From positions 1,302,001 to 1,366,000 of the forward strand of contig NZ_JACCFM010000001.1 in NCBI RefSeq assembly GCF_013410665.1: DNA of 64,000 nucleotides, written 5' to 3'. This stretch comes from Leifsonia psychrotolerans (lineage in GTDB: Bacteria; Actinomycetota; Actinomycetes; Actinomycetales; Microbacteriaceae). The notes beneath the pieces are model-generated. The model was not told where the DNA came from and did not search any database. It was given only the letters and a program-made list of their open reading frames with translations. The translations under genes were made by a program, and so were the position numbers. Positions 35,067 to 43,429 of the stretch are shown here, in pieces (position 1 is the first letter of the stretch; the number at the start of each line of letters is the position of its first letter).

Positions 35067-36437
35067 TTATCCTTCGAGATCGAAGTCCGCCCCGAGCAGC
35101 TCGAGCTTGGTAATGAAGTTTTCGTAGCCACGTGCGATGATTCCCACGTTGCTGACGGTTGACGTGCCCTCGGCCGAGAGTGCAGCGATCAGATGGCTGA
35201 AGCCACCCCGGAGGTCAGGAACCTCGATGTCGGCACCGCGCAGCTTCGCCGGTCCGGTGATGACCGCGGAGTGATTGAAGTTGCGCTGACCGAACCGGCA
35301 GGGGTGACCGCCCAGGCATTCCTTGTGAATCTGGATCGTTGCCCCCATCTCAACCAGCGCGTCGACGAAGCCGAAACGCTGCTCATAGACGGTCTCGTGC
35401 ACGATCGACACGCCGTGAGCCTTGGTGAGGGCGATCACGAGCGGCTGCTGCCAGTCGGTCATGAACCCGGGGTGCACATCGGTTTCGATGATGACGGGCT
35501 TCAGCTCTCCACCAGGGTGGTAGAAACGGATGCCGTCGTCGTGAATGTCGAAGGCCCCACCGACCTTGCGGAACACGTTCAGGAAGGTGATCATTTCGGC
35601 CTGACGGGCACCGCCGACGAAGATATCGCCGTCGGTGGCCAGTGCAGCGGCAGCCCAGCTGGCGGCCTCGTTGCGGTCGAAAAGCGCACGATGCTGATAT
35701 CCGCTCAGCTGCTCGACGCCTTCGATGCGAATCACTCGGTCGGTGTCGACGGTGATGATGGCACCCATCTTCTGCAAGATGTTGATGAGATCCATGATCT
35801 CGGGTTCGATCGCCGCGCCCTTGAGCTCCGTGATTCCCTCGGCACGCACGGCCGTGAGCAGCACCTGCTCGGTCGCACCGACGCTCGGGTATGGCAGGTC
35901 GACCTTGGTGCCTTTGAGGCCGTTCGGCGCCGACATCCGGATGCCGTTCGGCTGCTTTTCGACGACGGCGCCGAACTTGCGCAGCACCTCGAGGTGGTAG
36001 TCGATGGGGCGGTCGCCGATGCGGCAGCCCCCGAGGTCGGGGATGAACGCCTCACCAAGTCGGTGCAGCAACGGGCCACAGAACAGGATCGGGATACGCG
36101 ACGAACCCGCGTGAGCGTCGATGTCGGCAAAGTGCGCGCTTTCGACGTTGATCGGGTCGAGGATGAGCTCGCCGGGCTCCTCGCCGTCGGTGACTTTGAC
36201 GCCGTGAACCTCAAGCAGGCCTCGCACGATTCGAACATCGCTGATGTTCGGAACATCCTTCAGCACACTCGGCGTTTCGCCGAGGAGAGCCGCGACCATG
36301 GCCTTGGTCACGAGGTTCTTCGCACCCTTCAGCTCAATCCGACCGACCAGGGGGCGTCCGCCACGGATGGTGATGCGATCACCGAGGAGACCGACGGCTG
36401 CGCCATGGTTCTGCGCGTCTTGACCGAGTGTGCTCAC
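35067..36437 (-). CDS. murA: UDP-N-acetylglucosamine 1-carboxyvinyltransferase
   Basis: MurA starts peptidoglycan precursor synthesis by adding enolpyruvate to UDP-GlcNAc. The 456-residue protein has the substrate-binding GAKNLVTKAMVAALL near 38-52. The active-site loop is LGGCRIGDRPIDYHLEVL near 134-151. The catalytic position is Cys, not the Asp found in mycobacteria, so fosfomycin sensitivity at the target level is predicted. It starts seven bases after leuD in one operon. Confidence 0.95.
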   Translation of the reverse strand: MSTLGQDAQNHGAAVGLLGDRITIRGGRPLVGRIELKGAKNLVTKAMVAALLGETPSVLKDVPNISDVRIVRGLLEVHGVKVTDGEEPGELILDPINVESAHFADIDAHAGSSRIPILFCGPLLHRLGEAFIPDLGGCRIGDRPIDYHLEVLRKFGAVVEKQPNGIRMSAPNGLKGTKVDLPYPSVGATEQVLLTAVRAEGITELKGAAIEPEIMDLINILQKMGAIITVDTDRVIRIEGVEQLSGYQHRALFDRNEAASWAAAALATDGDIFVGGARQAEMITFLNVFRKVGGAFDIHDDGIRFYHPGGELKPVIIETDVHPGFMTDWQQPLVIALTKAHGVSIVHETVYEQRFGFVDALVEMGATIQIHKECLGGHPCRFGQRNFNHSAVITGPAKLRGADIEVPDLRGGFSHLIAALSAEGTSTVSNVGIIARGYENFITKLELLGADFDLEG

Positions 36438-36444
36438 AAATTAC

Positions 36445-37041
36445 CTACCTTGCAGGGAGAGTGCGGGGTCGCCATGACTCCCGCTGGGATTCGAATTCTA
36501 CGATTCGCGCCTCATCGCGCAGGGTCAGTCCGATGTCATCGAGACCTTCGAGTAACCGCCACCTAGTGTAATCGTCGATCTCAAATGAGACTGTGAGGTC
36601 GCCGATGTGAGCCGTCTTTTCAACCAGATTGACTGTGATTTCAATGCCGGGACTCGCCTCGATGGCGCTCCAGAGCAGCTCGGCGTCTGCCTCAGTGATC
36701 TGGCCGGCCACAAGGCCCTGCTTGCCGGAGTTGCCGCGGAAGATGTCGCCGAACCGGGGGCTGAGCACCACGTCGAAACCGAAGTCGCGCAGCGCCCAGA
36801 CCGCGTGCTCACGCGAGGACCCCGTGCCGAAATCCGCGCCGGCCACCAGCACGCGTGCGCCCTGGTAGGCCGGCTGGTTCAGTACGAAGTCGGGGTCGGC
36901 GCGCCAACCGGCGAAGAGTGCGTCTTCGAAGCCGGTTTTGGTGACCCGCTTGAGGTATACGGCGGGGATGATCTGGTCGGTGTCGACGTTGGAGCGGCGC
37001 AACGGCACACCCACACCGGTGACGGTCGTGAACTTTTCCAT
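36445..37041 (-). CDS. leuD: 3-isopropylmalate dehydratase small subunit
   Basis: LeuD pairs with LeuC to isomerise 2- to 3-isopropylmalate. The 198-residue protein starts [32 protein letters not shown] and contains [15 protein letters not shown] and NSGKQGLV. Its ATG is two bases after the leuC stop. The longer frame reaching 37281 is a shadow of leuC. Confidence 0.95.
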   Translation of the reverse strand: MEKFTTVTGVGVPLRRSNVDTDQIIPAVYLKRVTKTGFEDALFAGWRADPDFVLNQPAYQGARVLVAGADFGTGSSREHAVWALRDFGFDVVLSPRFGDIFRGNSGKQGLVAGQITEADAELLWSAIEASPGIEITVNLVEKTAHIGDLTVSFEIDDYTRWRLLEGLDDIGLTLRDEARIVEFESQRESWRPRTLPAR

Positions 37042-37043
37042 GA

Positions 37044-38513
37044 CTATTTTGCTCCGTCCGTGATCAGGTTTGCTTCCGCATCGTTCGCCAAATCCCAGGG
37101 GCTCGACAGCGTCCCCCGGATGGCGGTCGCCGCGGCGACGAGCGGCGAGACGAGGTGCGTGCGGCCGCCCTTGCCCTGCCGGCCTTCGAAGTTGCGGTTG
37201 CTGGTGGATGCACAACGCTCCCCCGGCGCCAACTGGTCCGGGTTCATGCCGAGGCACATGGAGCAGCCGGCGAAGCGCCACTCTGCCCCGAAGTCGGTGA
37301 AGATTTTGTCAAGGCCCTCGGCCTCGGCCTCGATGCGCACGCGGGCGGATCCGGGAACCACGAGCATCCGCACGCCATCGGCGATGGTGCGGCCCCGCAG
37401 GACCTCGGCAGCGGCACGCAGATCTTCCACCCGACTGTTGGTGCAGGAACCCAAGAACACGGTGTCGACGCGAATGTCTTTCATGGGCGTGCCGGCTTCG
37501 AGATCCATGTATTCGAGCGCACGTTCCGCCGCCGAACGCTCGTTGGCGTCGCTGATCTCGGCCGGATTCGGAACCTGTTCCGACAGCGAAACGCCCTGCC
37601 CGGGGTTGGTCCCCCAGGTGACGAATGGCTCGAGCGTGTTGGCATCCAGCACCACCTCGGCGTCGAATGTGGCGCCCTCGTCGGTGGCGAGTGTCTCCCA
37701 GTAGGCGACGGCGTCGTCCCAGTCCTCCCCCTCCGGCGCGTGTGCGCGGCCCTTCAGGTAGTCGTAAGTGATCTGGTCGGGTGCCACCATGCCGGCGCGA
37801 GCACCGGCCTCGATCGACATGTTGCAGATCGTCATTCGACCCTCCATCGAGAGGGCACGGATGGCGCTGCCACGGTATTCCAAGACGTAGCCCTGGCCGC
37901 CGCCGGTTCCGATCTTGGCGATCACGGCCAGGATGATGTCCTTGGCTGTGACGCCGGGGCGCAAGGTGCCTTCAACGGTGATGGCCATGGTCTTGAAGGG
38001 CTTCAATGGCAACGTCTGGGTGGCCATCACATGCTCCACCTCGCTGGTGCCGATGCCGAATGCCATCGCGCCGAACGCGCCGTGAGTGGAGGTGTGAGAG
38101 TCGCCGCAGACTACGGTGATGCCGGGCTGGGTCAGTCCCAGCTGGGGACCGACAACGTGAACAATGCCCTGCTCAATGTCACCCAGCGAGTGCAAGCGAA
38201 CGCCGAATTCGGCACAGTTGCGCCGCAACGTCTCAATCTGGGTGCGGCTGGTCAGATCCGCGATCGGCTTGTCGATGGCAAGCGTCGGGGTGTTGTGATC
38301 TTCAGTGGCGATCGTCAGATCGGGCCGGCGCACCGGGCGACCGGCCAGGCGCAGGCCGTCGAAGGCCTGCGGACTGGTGACCTCGTGCACGAGGTGCAAG
38401 TCGATGTAGATCAGGTCGGGAGTGCCGTCTTCGCCCTTGGCGACGAGGTGCTTGTCCCAGACCTTTGCGGCCAAAGTGCGCGCGGGGGTTCCCGTTTCGG
38501 GTGCGTTGTTCAT
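37044..38513 (-). CDS. leuC: 3-isopropylmalate dehydratase large subunit
   Basis: LeuC carries the 4Fe-4S cluster of isopropylmalate isomerase. The 489-residue protein has [34 protein letters not shown]. The cluster cysteines are in FLGSCTNSR and [24 protein letters not shown] ribosome site stands eight bases before the ATG. It is the first enzyme gene of an operon that runs on through leuD, murA, plsC, gpsA and ddl, and is preceded by a leucine leader peptide and hairpin. Confidence 0.96.
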   Translation of the reverse strand: MNNAPETGTPARTLAAKVWDKHLVAKGEDGTPDLIYIDLHLVHEVTSPQAFDGLRLAGRPVRRPDLTIATEDHNTPTLAIDKPIADLTSRTQIETLRRNCAEFGVRLHSLGDIEQGIVHVVGPQLGLTQPGITVVCGDSHTSTHGAFGAMAFGIGTSEVEHVMATQTLPLKPFKTMAITVEGTLRPGVTAKDIILAVIAKIGTGGGQGYVLEYRGSAIRALSMEGRMTICNMSIEAGARAGMVAPDQITYDYLKGRAHAPEGEDWDDAVAYWETLATDEGATFDAEVVLDANTLEPFVTWGTNPGQGVSLSEQVPNPAEISDANERSAAERALEYMDLEAGTPMKDIRVDTVFLGSCTNSRVEDLRAAAEVLRGRTIADGVRMLVVPGSARVRIEAEAEGLDKIFTDFGAEWRFAGCSMCLGMNPDQLAPGERCASTSNRNFEGRQGKGGRTHLVSPLVAAATAIRGTLSSPWDLANDAEANLITDGAK

Positions 38514-38559
38514 GGTGGATGCTCTTCCTTCAGCAATGGTGATGAGCCGACGACAGACT

Positions 38560-38598
38560 CCGCGACGAGGGAGGCCTTAGAACGAGGACTCGTCGCGG
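38560..38598 (-). promoter_or_regulatory. Attenuator hairpin in the leuC leader
   Basis: Arms 38560-38569 and 38589-38598 are exact ten-base complements. The 5' arm overlaps codons 10-13 of the leader peptide, directly after its leucine codons, so a ribosome stalled for leucyl-tRNA would cover it and open the stem. No T-run follows, so it may act through Rho, pausing or ribosome-site access. Confidence 0.65.
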
Positions 38599-38627
38599 CA
38601 GAGAAGAAGGAGTCGACCACGCAGCAT
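38577..38627 (-). CDS. leuL: Leucine-rich leader peptide of the leuCD operon
   Basis: A 16-codon frame reads MLRGRLLLLCRDESSF and stops with TAA. Codons 6-9 are four leucines in a row (CTC CTT CTT CTC), with a fifth leucine at codon 2. It lies 63 bases before leuC and overlaps an attenuator hairpin, the standard design of leucine attenuation. It starts four bases after the PP2C stop. The -10 box TAGCCT at -12 to -7 of its ATG predicts a leaderless message that begins with the peptide itself. Confidence 0.82.
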   Translation of the reverse strand: MLRGRLLLLCRDESSF

Positions 38628-38631
38628 GGAA

Positions 38632-39453
38632 TTAGGCTAACACCTCGCCGTGGGGTGCCAGCGTCGATTCGAGCATGATGACGGTCACATTGTCGCGACC
38701 GCCCCGCGCGATTGCCGCCTCGACCAAGGCGTCCGCCGCGCTGGCCAACGCCGCGGCCGACGGCTCCACCTCGTCCGCGGTCGTCAGAATCTGGGCAATT
38801 TCGCGGCTGTCAAGCTCAGTGCTGAGCCCATCAGAACAGATCAGGAACCGCTGGCGCCCCTCGACGGGAATCAGCCAGACGTCGGCGTCGGCGTAGTCAT
38901 CTGTTCCGATGGCCCGGGTGATGACATTTCGTTTGGGGTGCGTTGCGGCATCCTCGGTCCGCAGGAGCCCGGCATCCACCATCTCCTGCACCACCGAGTG
39001 GTCGACGCTCAACTGCACGAGTTGGTGACCATCCCAGGTGTAGATGCGCGAGTCGCCGATGTTGAATGCCATCCAACATAAACCCACCCCATCGCCCGCG
39101 TCGACGAACGCGACGCCGGCAAGCGTGGTACCGGCAACGGCAGACCCGACGTCCTCGCCGGTGTGCAGGTCAGCTACTGCATCATTCGACGAATGGATGG
39201 CATCCAAAATGCGCTCGGGAGTGGATGGCGCCCCCACCTCAATGTGCTCCTCAAACACGCCCACCGCGGTGCGACTCGCTTCGTCGCCGCGGGCATGACC
39301 GCCCATTCCATCTGCGACAAGAAATACGGGGGCAGCGGCGAGAAAGCTGTCTTCGTTGACCTTGCGCACGGCTCCGACATCGCTACGAGCGCCGAAGCTC
39401 ACCTGGGCACGCGCTCCGTCCAGAGTCAGCTCTTCCTGCCCTGTTACAGCCAC
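38632..39453 (-). CDS. PP2C family serine/threonine protein phosphatase
   Basis: A 273-residue soluble PP2C phosphatase that reverses Ser/Thr kinase phosphorylation. Metal-binding motifs are SDVGAVRKVNEDSF (about 22-35), FLVADGMGGHARGDEAS (about 43-59), GDSRIY and GGRDNVTVIML. No membrane segment or sensor domain is present, in contrast to the membrane-anchored PstP. The GTG start at 39453 has GGGGTG upstream. Its partner kinase is not in the window. Confidence 0.92.
   Translation of the reverse strand: MAVTGQEELTLDGARAQVSFGARSDVGAVRKVNEDSFLAAAPVFLVADGMGGHARGDEASRTAVGVFEEHIEVGAPSTPERILDAIHSSNDAVADLHTGEDVGSAVAGTTLAGVAFVDAGDGVGLCWMAFNIGDSRIYTWDGHQLVQLSVDHSVVQEMVDAGLLRTEDAATHPKRNVITRAIGTDDYADADVWLIPVEGRQRFLICSDGLSTELDSREIAQILTTADEVEPSAAALASAADALVEAAIARGGRDNVTVIMLESTLAPHGEVLA
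38634..38639 (-). promoter_or_regulatory. Candidate leaderless -10 box for leuL-leuCD
   Basis: TAGCCT occupies -12 to -7 of the leader-peptide ATG at 38627; its last T is the first base of the PP2C TAA stop codon. Confidence 0.55.
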
Positions 39454-39515
39454 TGCACACCCCGCTTACGCAATCCGACCTCATTCGCCTCTCAACCGTA
39501 GCAAGCCTGCGCGGA

Positions 39516-40541
39516 CTATTCGCTGTCGACCGGCTTGATTTCTTCTGCCAGTGTGTGGCCTCGACGTCGCGCATCGCGGTTGGCCTTGATCAGGCTGGCA
39601 ATCGTCGCGATGGTCATCGAGGCGATGATGACGCCCAGCGAGGTCCAGGTGTCAATCTCAGGAGCCCAGTCGACACCGTTGCCGCCGTTGATGAACGGCA
39701 CCTCATTGGTGTGCAGTGCGTGGAAGAAGAGCTTGACGCCGATGAAGAACAGGATGAAGGCGATGCCGTATTTGAGATATTCGAGGCGTTCGAGCAGCCC
39801 ACCGAGCAGGAAATACAGCTGGCGGAGGCCCATCAGCGCGAACACGTTTGCGGTGAAGACAATGAAGGGGCTTGTCGTGATGCCGAAGATCGCCGGGATG
39901 GAATCCAGCGCGAATATAAGGTCGGTCGTTCCGATCGCGATGAACACGATGAGCATGGGCGTGAAGATCTTCTTGCCGTTGACCAGCGTGCGCATCTTCG
40001 AGCCGTCGAAGGCAGTCGAAATCGGGATGTGACGGCGCAGGTAGCGGATCAGACCGTTCTCGGTGTTCTCGGTGTCTTCCTCTTTTGAGAGTGCCTGGTG
40101 CACGGCCGTGTAAAGAAGGAAGGCCCCGAAAATGTAAAAAATCCAGCTGAAGTTCTCGATCAGCGAAGCCCCGAGCAAAATGAAGATTCCGCGCAGCACA
40201 AGGGCGATGATGATGCCGACCATCAGAACTTCCTGCTGATACTTTCTGGGTACCGAGAACCGGGCCATGATGATGACGAATACGAAGAGGTTGTCAATCG
40301 ACAGACTGTATTCCGTGAGCCAACCGGCCAAGAACTGCCCGGCATACTCGCCGCCTGCAAAGAGCAGCATGAGTAGCGCGAAGACGAGAGCCAGGGCGAC
40401 GTAAAACACCACCCACAGGGTGGCTTCTTTCATCGACGGCACGTGGGGGCGTTTGTACACGATCAGCAGATCGGCCACGAGCACCAGGGTCAAAACGACC
40501 AGAGATCCGATTTCAAACCAGAGGGGTAAAGCGAGAGTCAC
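39516..40541 (-). CDS. TerC family membrane protein, probable manganese exporter
   Basis: A 341-residue protein with about nine helices and the TerC motifs YSLSIDNLFVFVII and IGTTDLIFALDSIPAIFGI, whose acidic residues lie in the membrane. Relatives under yybP-ykoY control export Mn2+ or supply it to exported enzymes, and exactly that riboswitch precedes this gene. The GTG at 40541 with AAAGG upstream was chosen; the longer frame would translate the riboswitch. Confidence 0.92.
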   Translation of the reverse strand: MTLALPLWFEIGSLVVLTLVLVADLLIVYKRPHVPSMKEATLWVVFYVALALVFALLMLLFAGGEYAGQFLAGWLTEYSLSIDNLFVFVIIMARFSVPRKYQQEVLMVGIIIALVLRGIFILLGASLIENFSWIFYIFGAFLLYTAVHQALSKEEDTENTENGLIRYLRRHIPISTAFDGSKMRTLVNGKKIFTPMLIVFIAIGTTDLIFALDSIPAIFGITTSPFIVFTANVFALMGLRQLYFLLGGLLERLEYLKYGIAFILFFIGVKLFFHALHTNEVPFINGGNGVDWAPEIDTWTSLGVIIASMTIATIASLIKANRDARRRGHTLAEEIKPVDSE

Positions 40542-40582
40542 GGGGCGCCTTTCAGCATTCGGGGAGTGCGGGTAGCACAAAG

Positions 40583-40705
40583 CCCGAAAGTCTCTCCCGT
40601 ACTGAAATTTCAGCACCACCGCATCCGGGGCTCCAACCGTGGAACCCGTATTGACGAAATGCGGCATAGAACCCGAATCGAGTTCAGAGGGATACTCCCC
40701 TTCGT
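40583..40705 (-). promoter_or_regulatory. yybP-ykoY manganese riboswitch
   Basis: On the minus strand the segment opens with CGAAGGGGAGTATCCC, has the central TCGTCAATACGGG and GGTTGGAGCCCCGG blocks, and closes with GGGAGAGACTTTCGG. These are the conserved parts of the yybP-ykoY Mn2+ riboswitch in its actinobacterial form. CGAAGG and CTTTCG at the ends form the basal stem. It lies about 40 bases before a TerC-family gene, a known target. Confidence 0.85.
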
Positions 40706-40747
40706 AGCACCAACTCTACCTGTTCGAACGGACGCGGTGCGCACACG

Positions 40748-40787
40748 AAAAAGCCCCCGGCACTGTGATAATCACGTGTCGGGGGCT
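40748..40787 (-). terminator. Rho-independent terminator of tRNA-Glu
   Basis: AGCCCCCG pairs with CGGGGGCT, with further pairing inside the loop, followed on the minus strand by five T. It ends six bases after the encoded CCA of the tRNA. Confidence 0.85.
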
Positions 40788-40792
40788 GGTGT

Positions 40793-40868
40793 TGGTGACC
40801 CCAGCGGGATTCGAACCCGCGTTACCGCCGTGAGAGGGCGATGTCCTAGGCCGCTAAACGATGGGGCC
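40793..40868 (-). tRNA. tRNA-Glu (anticodon CTC)
   Basis: The 76-base gene folds as a cloverleaf: acceptor GGCCCCA with TGGGGTC, T-arm with GGTTCGAATCC, and anticodon loop CTCTCAC whose middle CTC decodes GAG. The 3' CCA is encoded. No other tRNA is adjacent. Confidence 0.95.
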
Positions 40869-40925
40869 GTTTTTGCAACTCAATGAGTATGTCACACGGT
40901 TCCACACAGAACCAAACTGAGCAAA

Positions 40926-41828
40926 TCACACGTAGAGGAGGAGTGCCCCCGGGGCAATGTCGACCTGCACGGGGAGGGCTCCGACCCGTTCACCATCGGC
41001 GTAGGCGACAACCCCCTCTGCCTCGATCCGAACGCTGCGACAGAGGCGCAACTCGACGCGCGGGTGGCCTGTATGCGTGCCGGAGAATACTTTCGGAAAG
41101 ACCCGAAGAAACGCCAGACGAGACAGTGGTTTCACCTGGAACAGGTCAAGGAATCCGTCATCGATTTTCGCCTCAGGCGCAATGCGCATCCCCCCGCCGA
41201 TCGAGACATTATTGGCCACCGAAATCAGCATCGCGCGCACCTCCGACGTGACACCATCAACCGTCACCCGATAGGCAATCGGACGAAAAGTCAGTAGCTC
41301 ACGCAGGAGTGCAAAGATGTAGCGGCTCGCCCCTTTCGGGCGTGTCATGAGATTTGCACGCTCGTTGACGACCGCGTCGAATCCGGCCGAGAGCGCGCCT
41401 GCGAACCACGTGGTCAGTCCGCCATGGCACACGCGGGCGGCGTCAATGGCTCGTGGTGGCCGCGTCAACGATTCGAGTAAATACTGAACCGATTCGGCGG
41501 TGTTTCCGGTGGGAATACCCAGGCCTCGCGCAAGGTCGTTACCGGTGCCACAGGCGACGATCGCGAGCGGCAGCGCCGTCCCGGCTGCCACGTTCGTACC
41601 CAGGCTCACCATGCCATCACCGCCCACGACCACGAGAGCATCAATTCCGGCGAGCACGCTCTCCTGCACGCTCAACCGCAACAGTTCGATATTGGCTTCG
41701 TGCAGGGAGAAAACCGTGTGCCCTGCCGCCCGCAGCGCCTCAACGACACGGGGGCCGACATCCGCTCGACGCCCAAAGGATGCGTGCGGATTGATCGCCA
41801 CGGCGAGTCGGAGGGCGGAAACAGGCAT
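40926..41828 (-). CDS. Diacylglycerol/lipid kinase family protein
   Basis: A 300-residue DagK/YegS-type kinase. The nucleotide motif is VVVGGDGMVSLGTNVAAGT (about 66-84), followed by GTGNDLARGLGIP. The C-terminal beta-sandwich domain includes ISVANNVSIGGGMRIAPEAKIDDGFLD. It should phosphorylate diacylglycerol or a related lipid. The start MPVSALRLAVAINP at 41828 was preferred to the longer frame; TACTCT lies 6-11 bases upstream. A second, different kinase of the family is at 60990. Confidence 0.88.
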   Translation of the reverse strand: MPVSALRLAVAINPHASFGRRADVGPRVVEALRAAGHTVFSLHEANIELLRLSVQESVLAGIDALVVVGGDGMVSLGTNVAAGTALPLAIVACGTGNDLARGLGIPTGNTAESVQYLLESLTRPPRAIDAARVCHGGLTTWFAGALSAGFDAVVNERANLMTRPKGASRYIFALLRELLTFRPIAYRVTVDGVTSEVRAMLISVANNVSIGGGMRIAPEAKIDDGFLDLFQVKPLSRLAFLRVFPKVFSGTHTGHPRVELRLCRSVRIEAEGVVAYADGERVGALPVQVDIAPGALLLYV

Positions 41829-41917
41829 AAGGGAGAGTATGGCGGTCTCTGCACGCCCAATCGGCCCATCCACCAGCGCGTGTTGCATGGGCCGAGAAAG
41901 AAGGGTTAGCTCGACGC

Positions 41918-42556
41918 ATGAAACTCACCAAGTTGGAGCATGCCGCCCTGGTGCTGGAGAGATCCGGCACGAAGCTGTACATCGACCCGGGGTCGTTCAC
42001 GACGGCACTGACCGAAACGGCGAACACGGCGGCCGTCGTGATCACCCACGAGCATGCCGACCACTGGACTCCAGAGCAGCTTGACCGCATTCTCGAGATG
42101 AACCCCGATGTGGTGATCTTCGCGCCGGCCGGTGTCGCGACCGCGGCCGCGGGTTACCCGATCACTGTCGTCGCCGACGGCGACACCACCGAGGTCGGCC
42201 CGTTCACCCTGCGCTTCTTCGGGGCCACGCACGCGGTGATCCACTCCTCGATTCCGGTGATCGACAACGTGGGCGTGCTGGTCAACGACGAGCTCTACTA
42301 CGCCGGGGATTCGTTCACGATTCCTGCGGGCGTTGACGTTGGCACCCTCGCGGTTCCTGCCGGCGCACCCTGGTTGAAGATCAGCGAGGTGATGGACTAC
42401 GTCATGGCAGTTTCTCCGCGCCAGAGCTTTCCAACCCATGAGATGGTGCTCTCCCGCACCGGTAAAGAAATGTCGAATGTCCGTATCAAATTCGCGACGG
42501 AACACGGAGGGGGCACGTTCTTCGCACTCGAACCGGGCGACACGCTCGACCTGTAG
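41918..42556 (+). CDS. MBL-fold metallo-hydrolase
   Basis: A 212-residue beta-lactamase-fold hydrolase of the UPF0173-like group. It has the metal motif THEHADHW (about 49-56), a later GATHAVIHSS histidine and YYAGDSFTIP with the bridging Asp. The substrate is unknown. It is divergent from the lipid kinase and stands alone; a short tandem repeat follows the stop. Confidence 0.87.
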   Translation: MKLTKLEHAALVLERSGTKLYIDPGSFTTALTETANTAAVVITHEHADHWTPEQLDRILEMNPDVVIFAPAGVATAAAGYPITVVADGDTTEVGPFTLRFFGATHAVIHSSIPVIDNVGVLVNDELYYAGDSFTIPAGVDVGTLAVPAGAPWLKISEVMDYVMAVSPRQSFPTHEMVLSRTGKEMSNVRIKFATEHGGGTFFALEPGDTLDL

Positions 42557-42565
42557 GGCTCGATC

Positions 42566-42637
42566 TGGCACTGCGACACGAGGTGGCACAGTGACACGAG
42601 GTGGCACAGTGACACGAGGTGGCACAGTCACACGTGG
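42566..42637. repeat. Four tandem 18-base units
   Basis: Units begin TGGCACAGTGACACGAGG and follow head to tail four times; copies 2 and 3 are identical, 1 and 4 differ at two positions each. The array lies between the convergent ends of the MBL hydrolase and the ABC permease. Confidence 0.92.
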
Positions 42638-42655
42638 TGGCCGACGGGTGGTTTC

Positions 42656-43429
42656 TCAACGGGCTTCCCAGCGAAACCAGCGGATGCCGATGAACGAAAA
42701 CACCGAGATGTAGGCGGCGCATGCACTGAGGGAGTTGGTGTCGGCCGAACTCCACGCTGCGAGGTGGAGCACCCCATTGAACAGATCGATCACTGCGCCG
42801 ACGGGCGTCCACTCAGCGAACGATTGAAACCCACTGCCGAGAATTCCGGTGACGCCGAGTATTCCGACAAGGATGAGTCCGATGTAGAGCACACGTCCCA
42901 CCGCATTGACAACGCTGGACGACCGGATGAGCGCGACAATTGCTTGGCCAATGCTCAGAAACACTGCGCCGCCGAGCACCGCCACTGCCAACACCAGTAG
43001 ATACTCGCCGACCGTGTAGGTCACCGCATATATGATGCTTCCGAACACCAAGACGATAATCGCCGTGACGAGGTTGGCGGTGAGTTGCACGACGATGCGA
43101 CTGGCCATGATGCTCCAGGTTGGGGCCGGCGTGACCCGCAGCCGTTGCAGCACACCGATTTCACGATCGCGGGACAGATTGAGCGCGTATCCGATCAGGC
43201 TCGACGATATGAGCCCGTAGGTGATGGCCATCCCAATCAGAAATGATGCTCCCCCGAATGTGAGCGAGCCGTGGCCGAAGTTGGTGATCACCAGGATGAC
43301 GATCGGTACGGCGATGTTCAAAATCAGGGTGCGGCCGCTACGCGCCAGCACGACGAGATCAGCACGAAGCAGCGACCTCATCATGAGCGAGACTGACGGC
43401 CCGTTCGCTACGGTCTGGCCCTCAGTCAC
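42656..43429 (-). CDS. ABC-2 type transporter permease
   Basis: A 257-residue membrane protein with six helices of the ABC-2 exporter type. The GTG at 43429 overlaps the ATPase stop (GTGACTGA); ATGs 15-16 codons later are also possible. It forms a two-gene exporter with the ATPase, for drugs, lipids or polysaccharide; the substrate cannot be read. Confidence 0.85.
   Translation of the reverse strand: MTEGQTVANGPSVSLMMRSLLRADLVVLARSGRTLILNIAVPIVILVITNFGHGSLTFGGASFLIGMAITYGLISSSLIGYALNLSRDREIGVLQRLRVTPAPTWSIMASRIVVQLTANLVTAIIVLVFGSIIYAVTYTVGEYLLVLAVAVLGGAVFLSIGQAIVALIRSSSVVNAVGRVLYIGLILVGILGVTGILGSGFQSFAEWTPVGAVIDLFNGVLHLAAWSSADTNSLSACAAYISVFSFIGIRWFRWEAR

Noticed and set aside
35193..36566. 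457-codon open frame antisense to murA and leuD
   Set aside because: It mirrors the codon pattern of the genes below it, has no family similarity and no ribosome site; typical shadow frame in GC-rich DNA.
37155..38678. 507-codon open frame antisense to leuC
   Set aside because: Shadow of leuC; leuC has full family motifs on the other strand.
42566..42637. Possible CRISPR array
   Set aside because: The 18-base units are directly adjacent with no spacers, and no cas gene is near.
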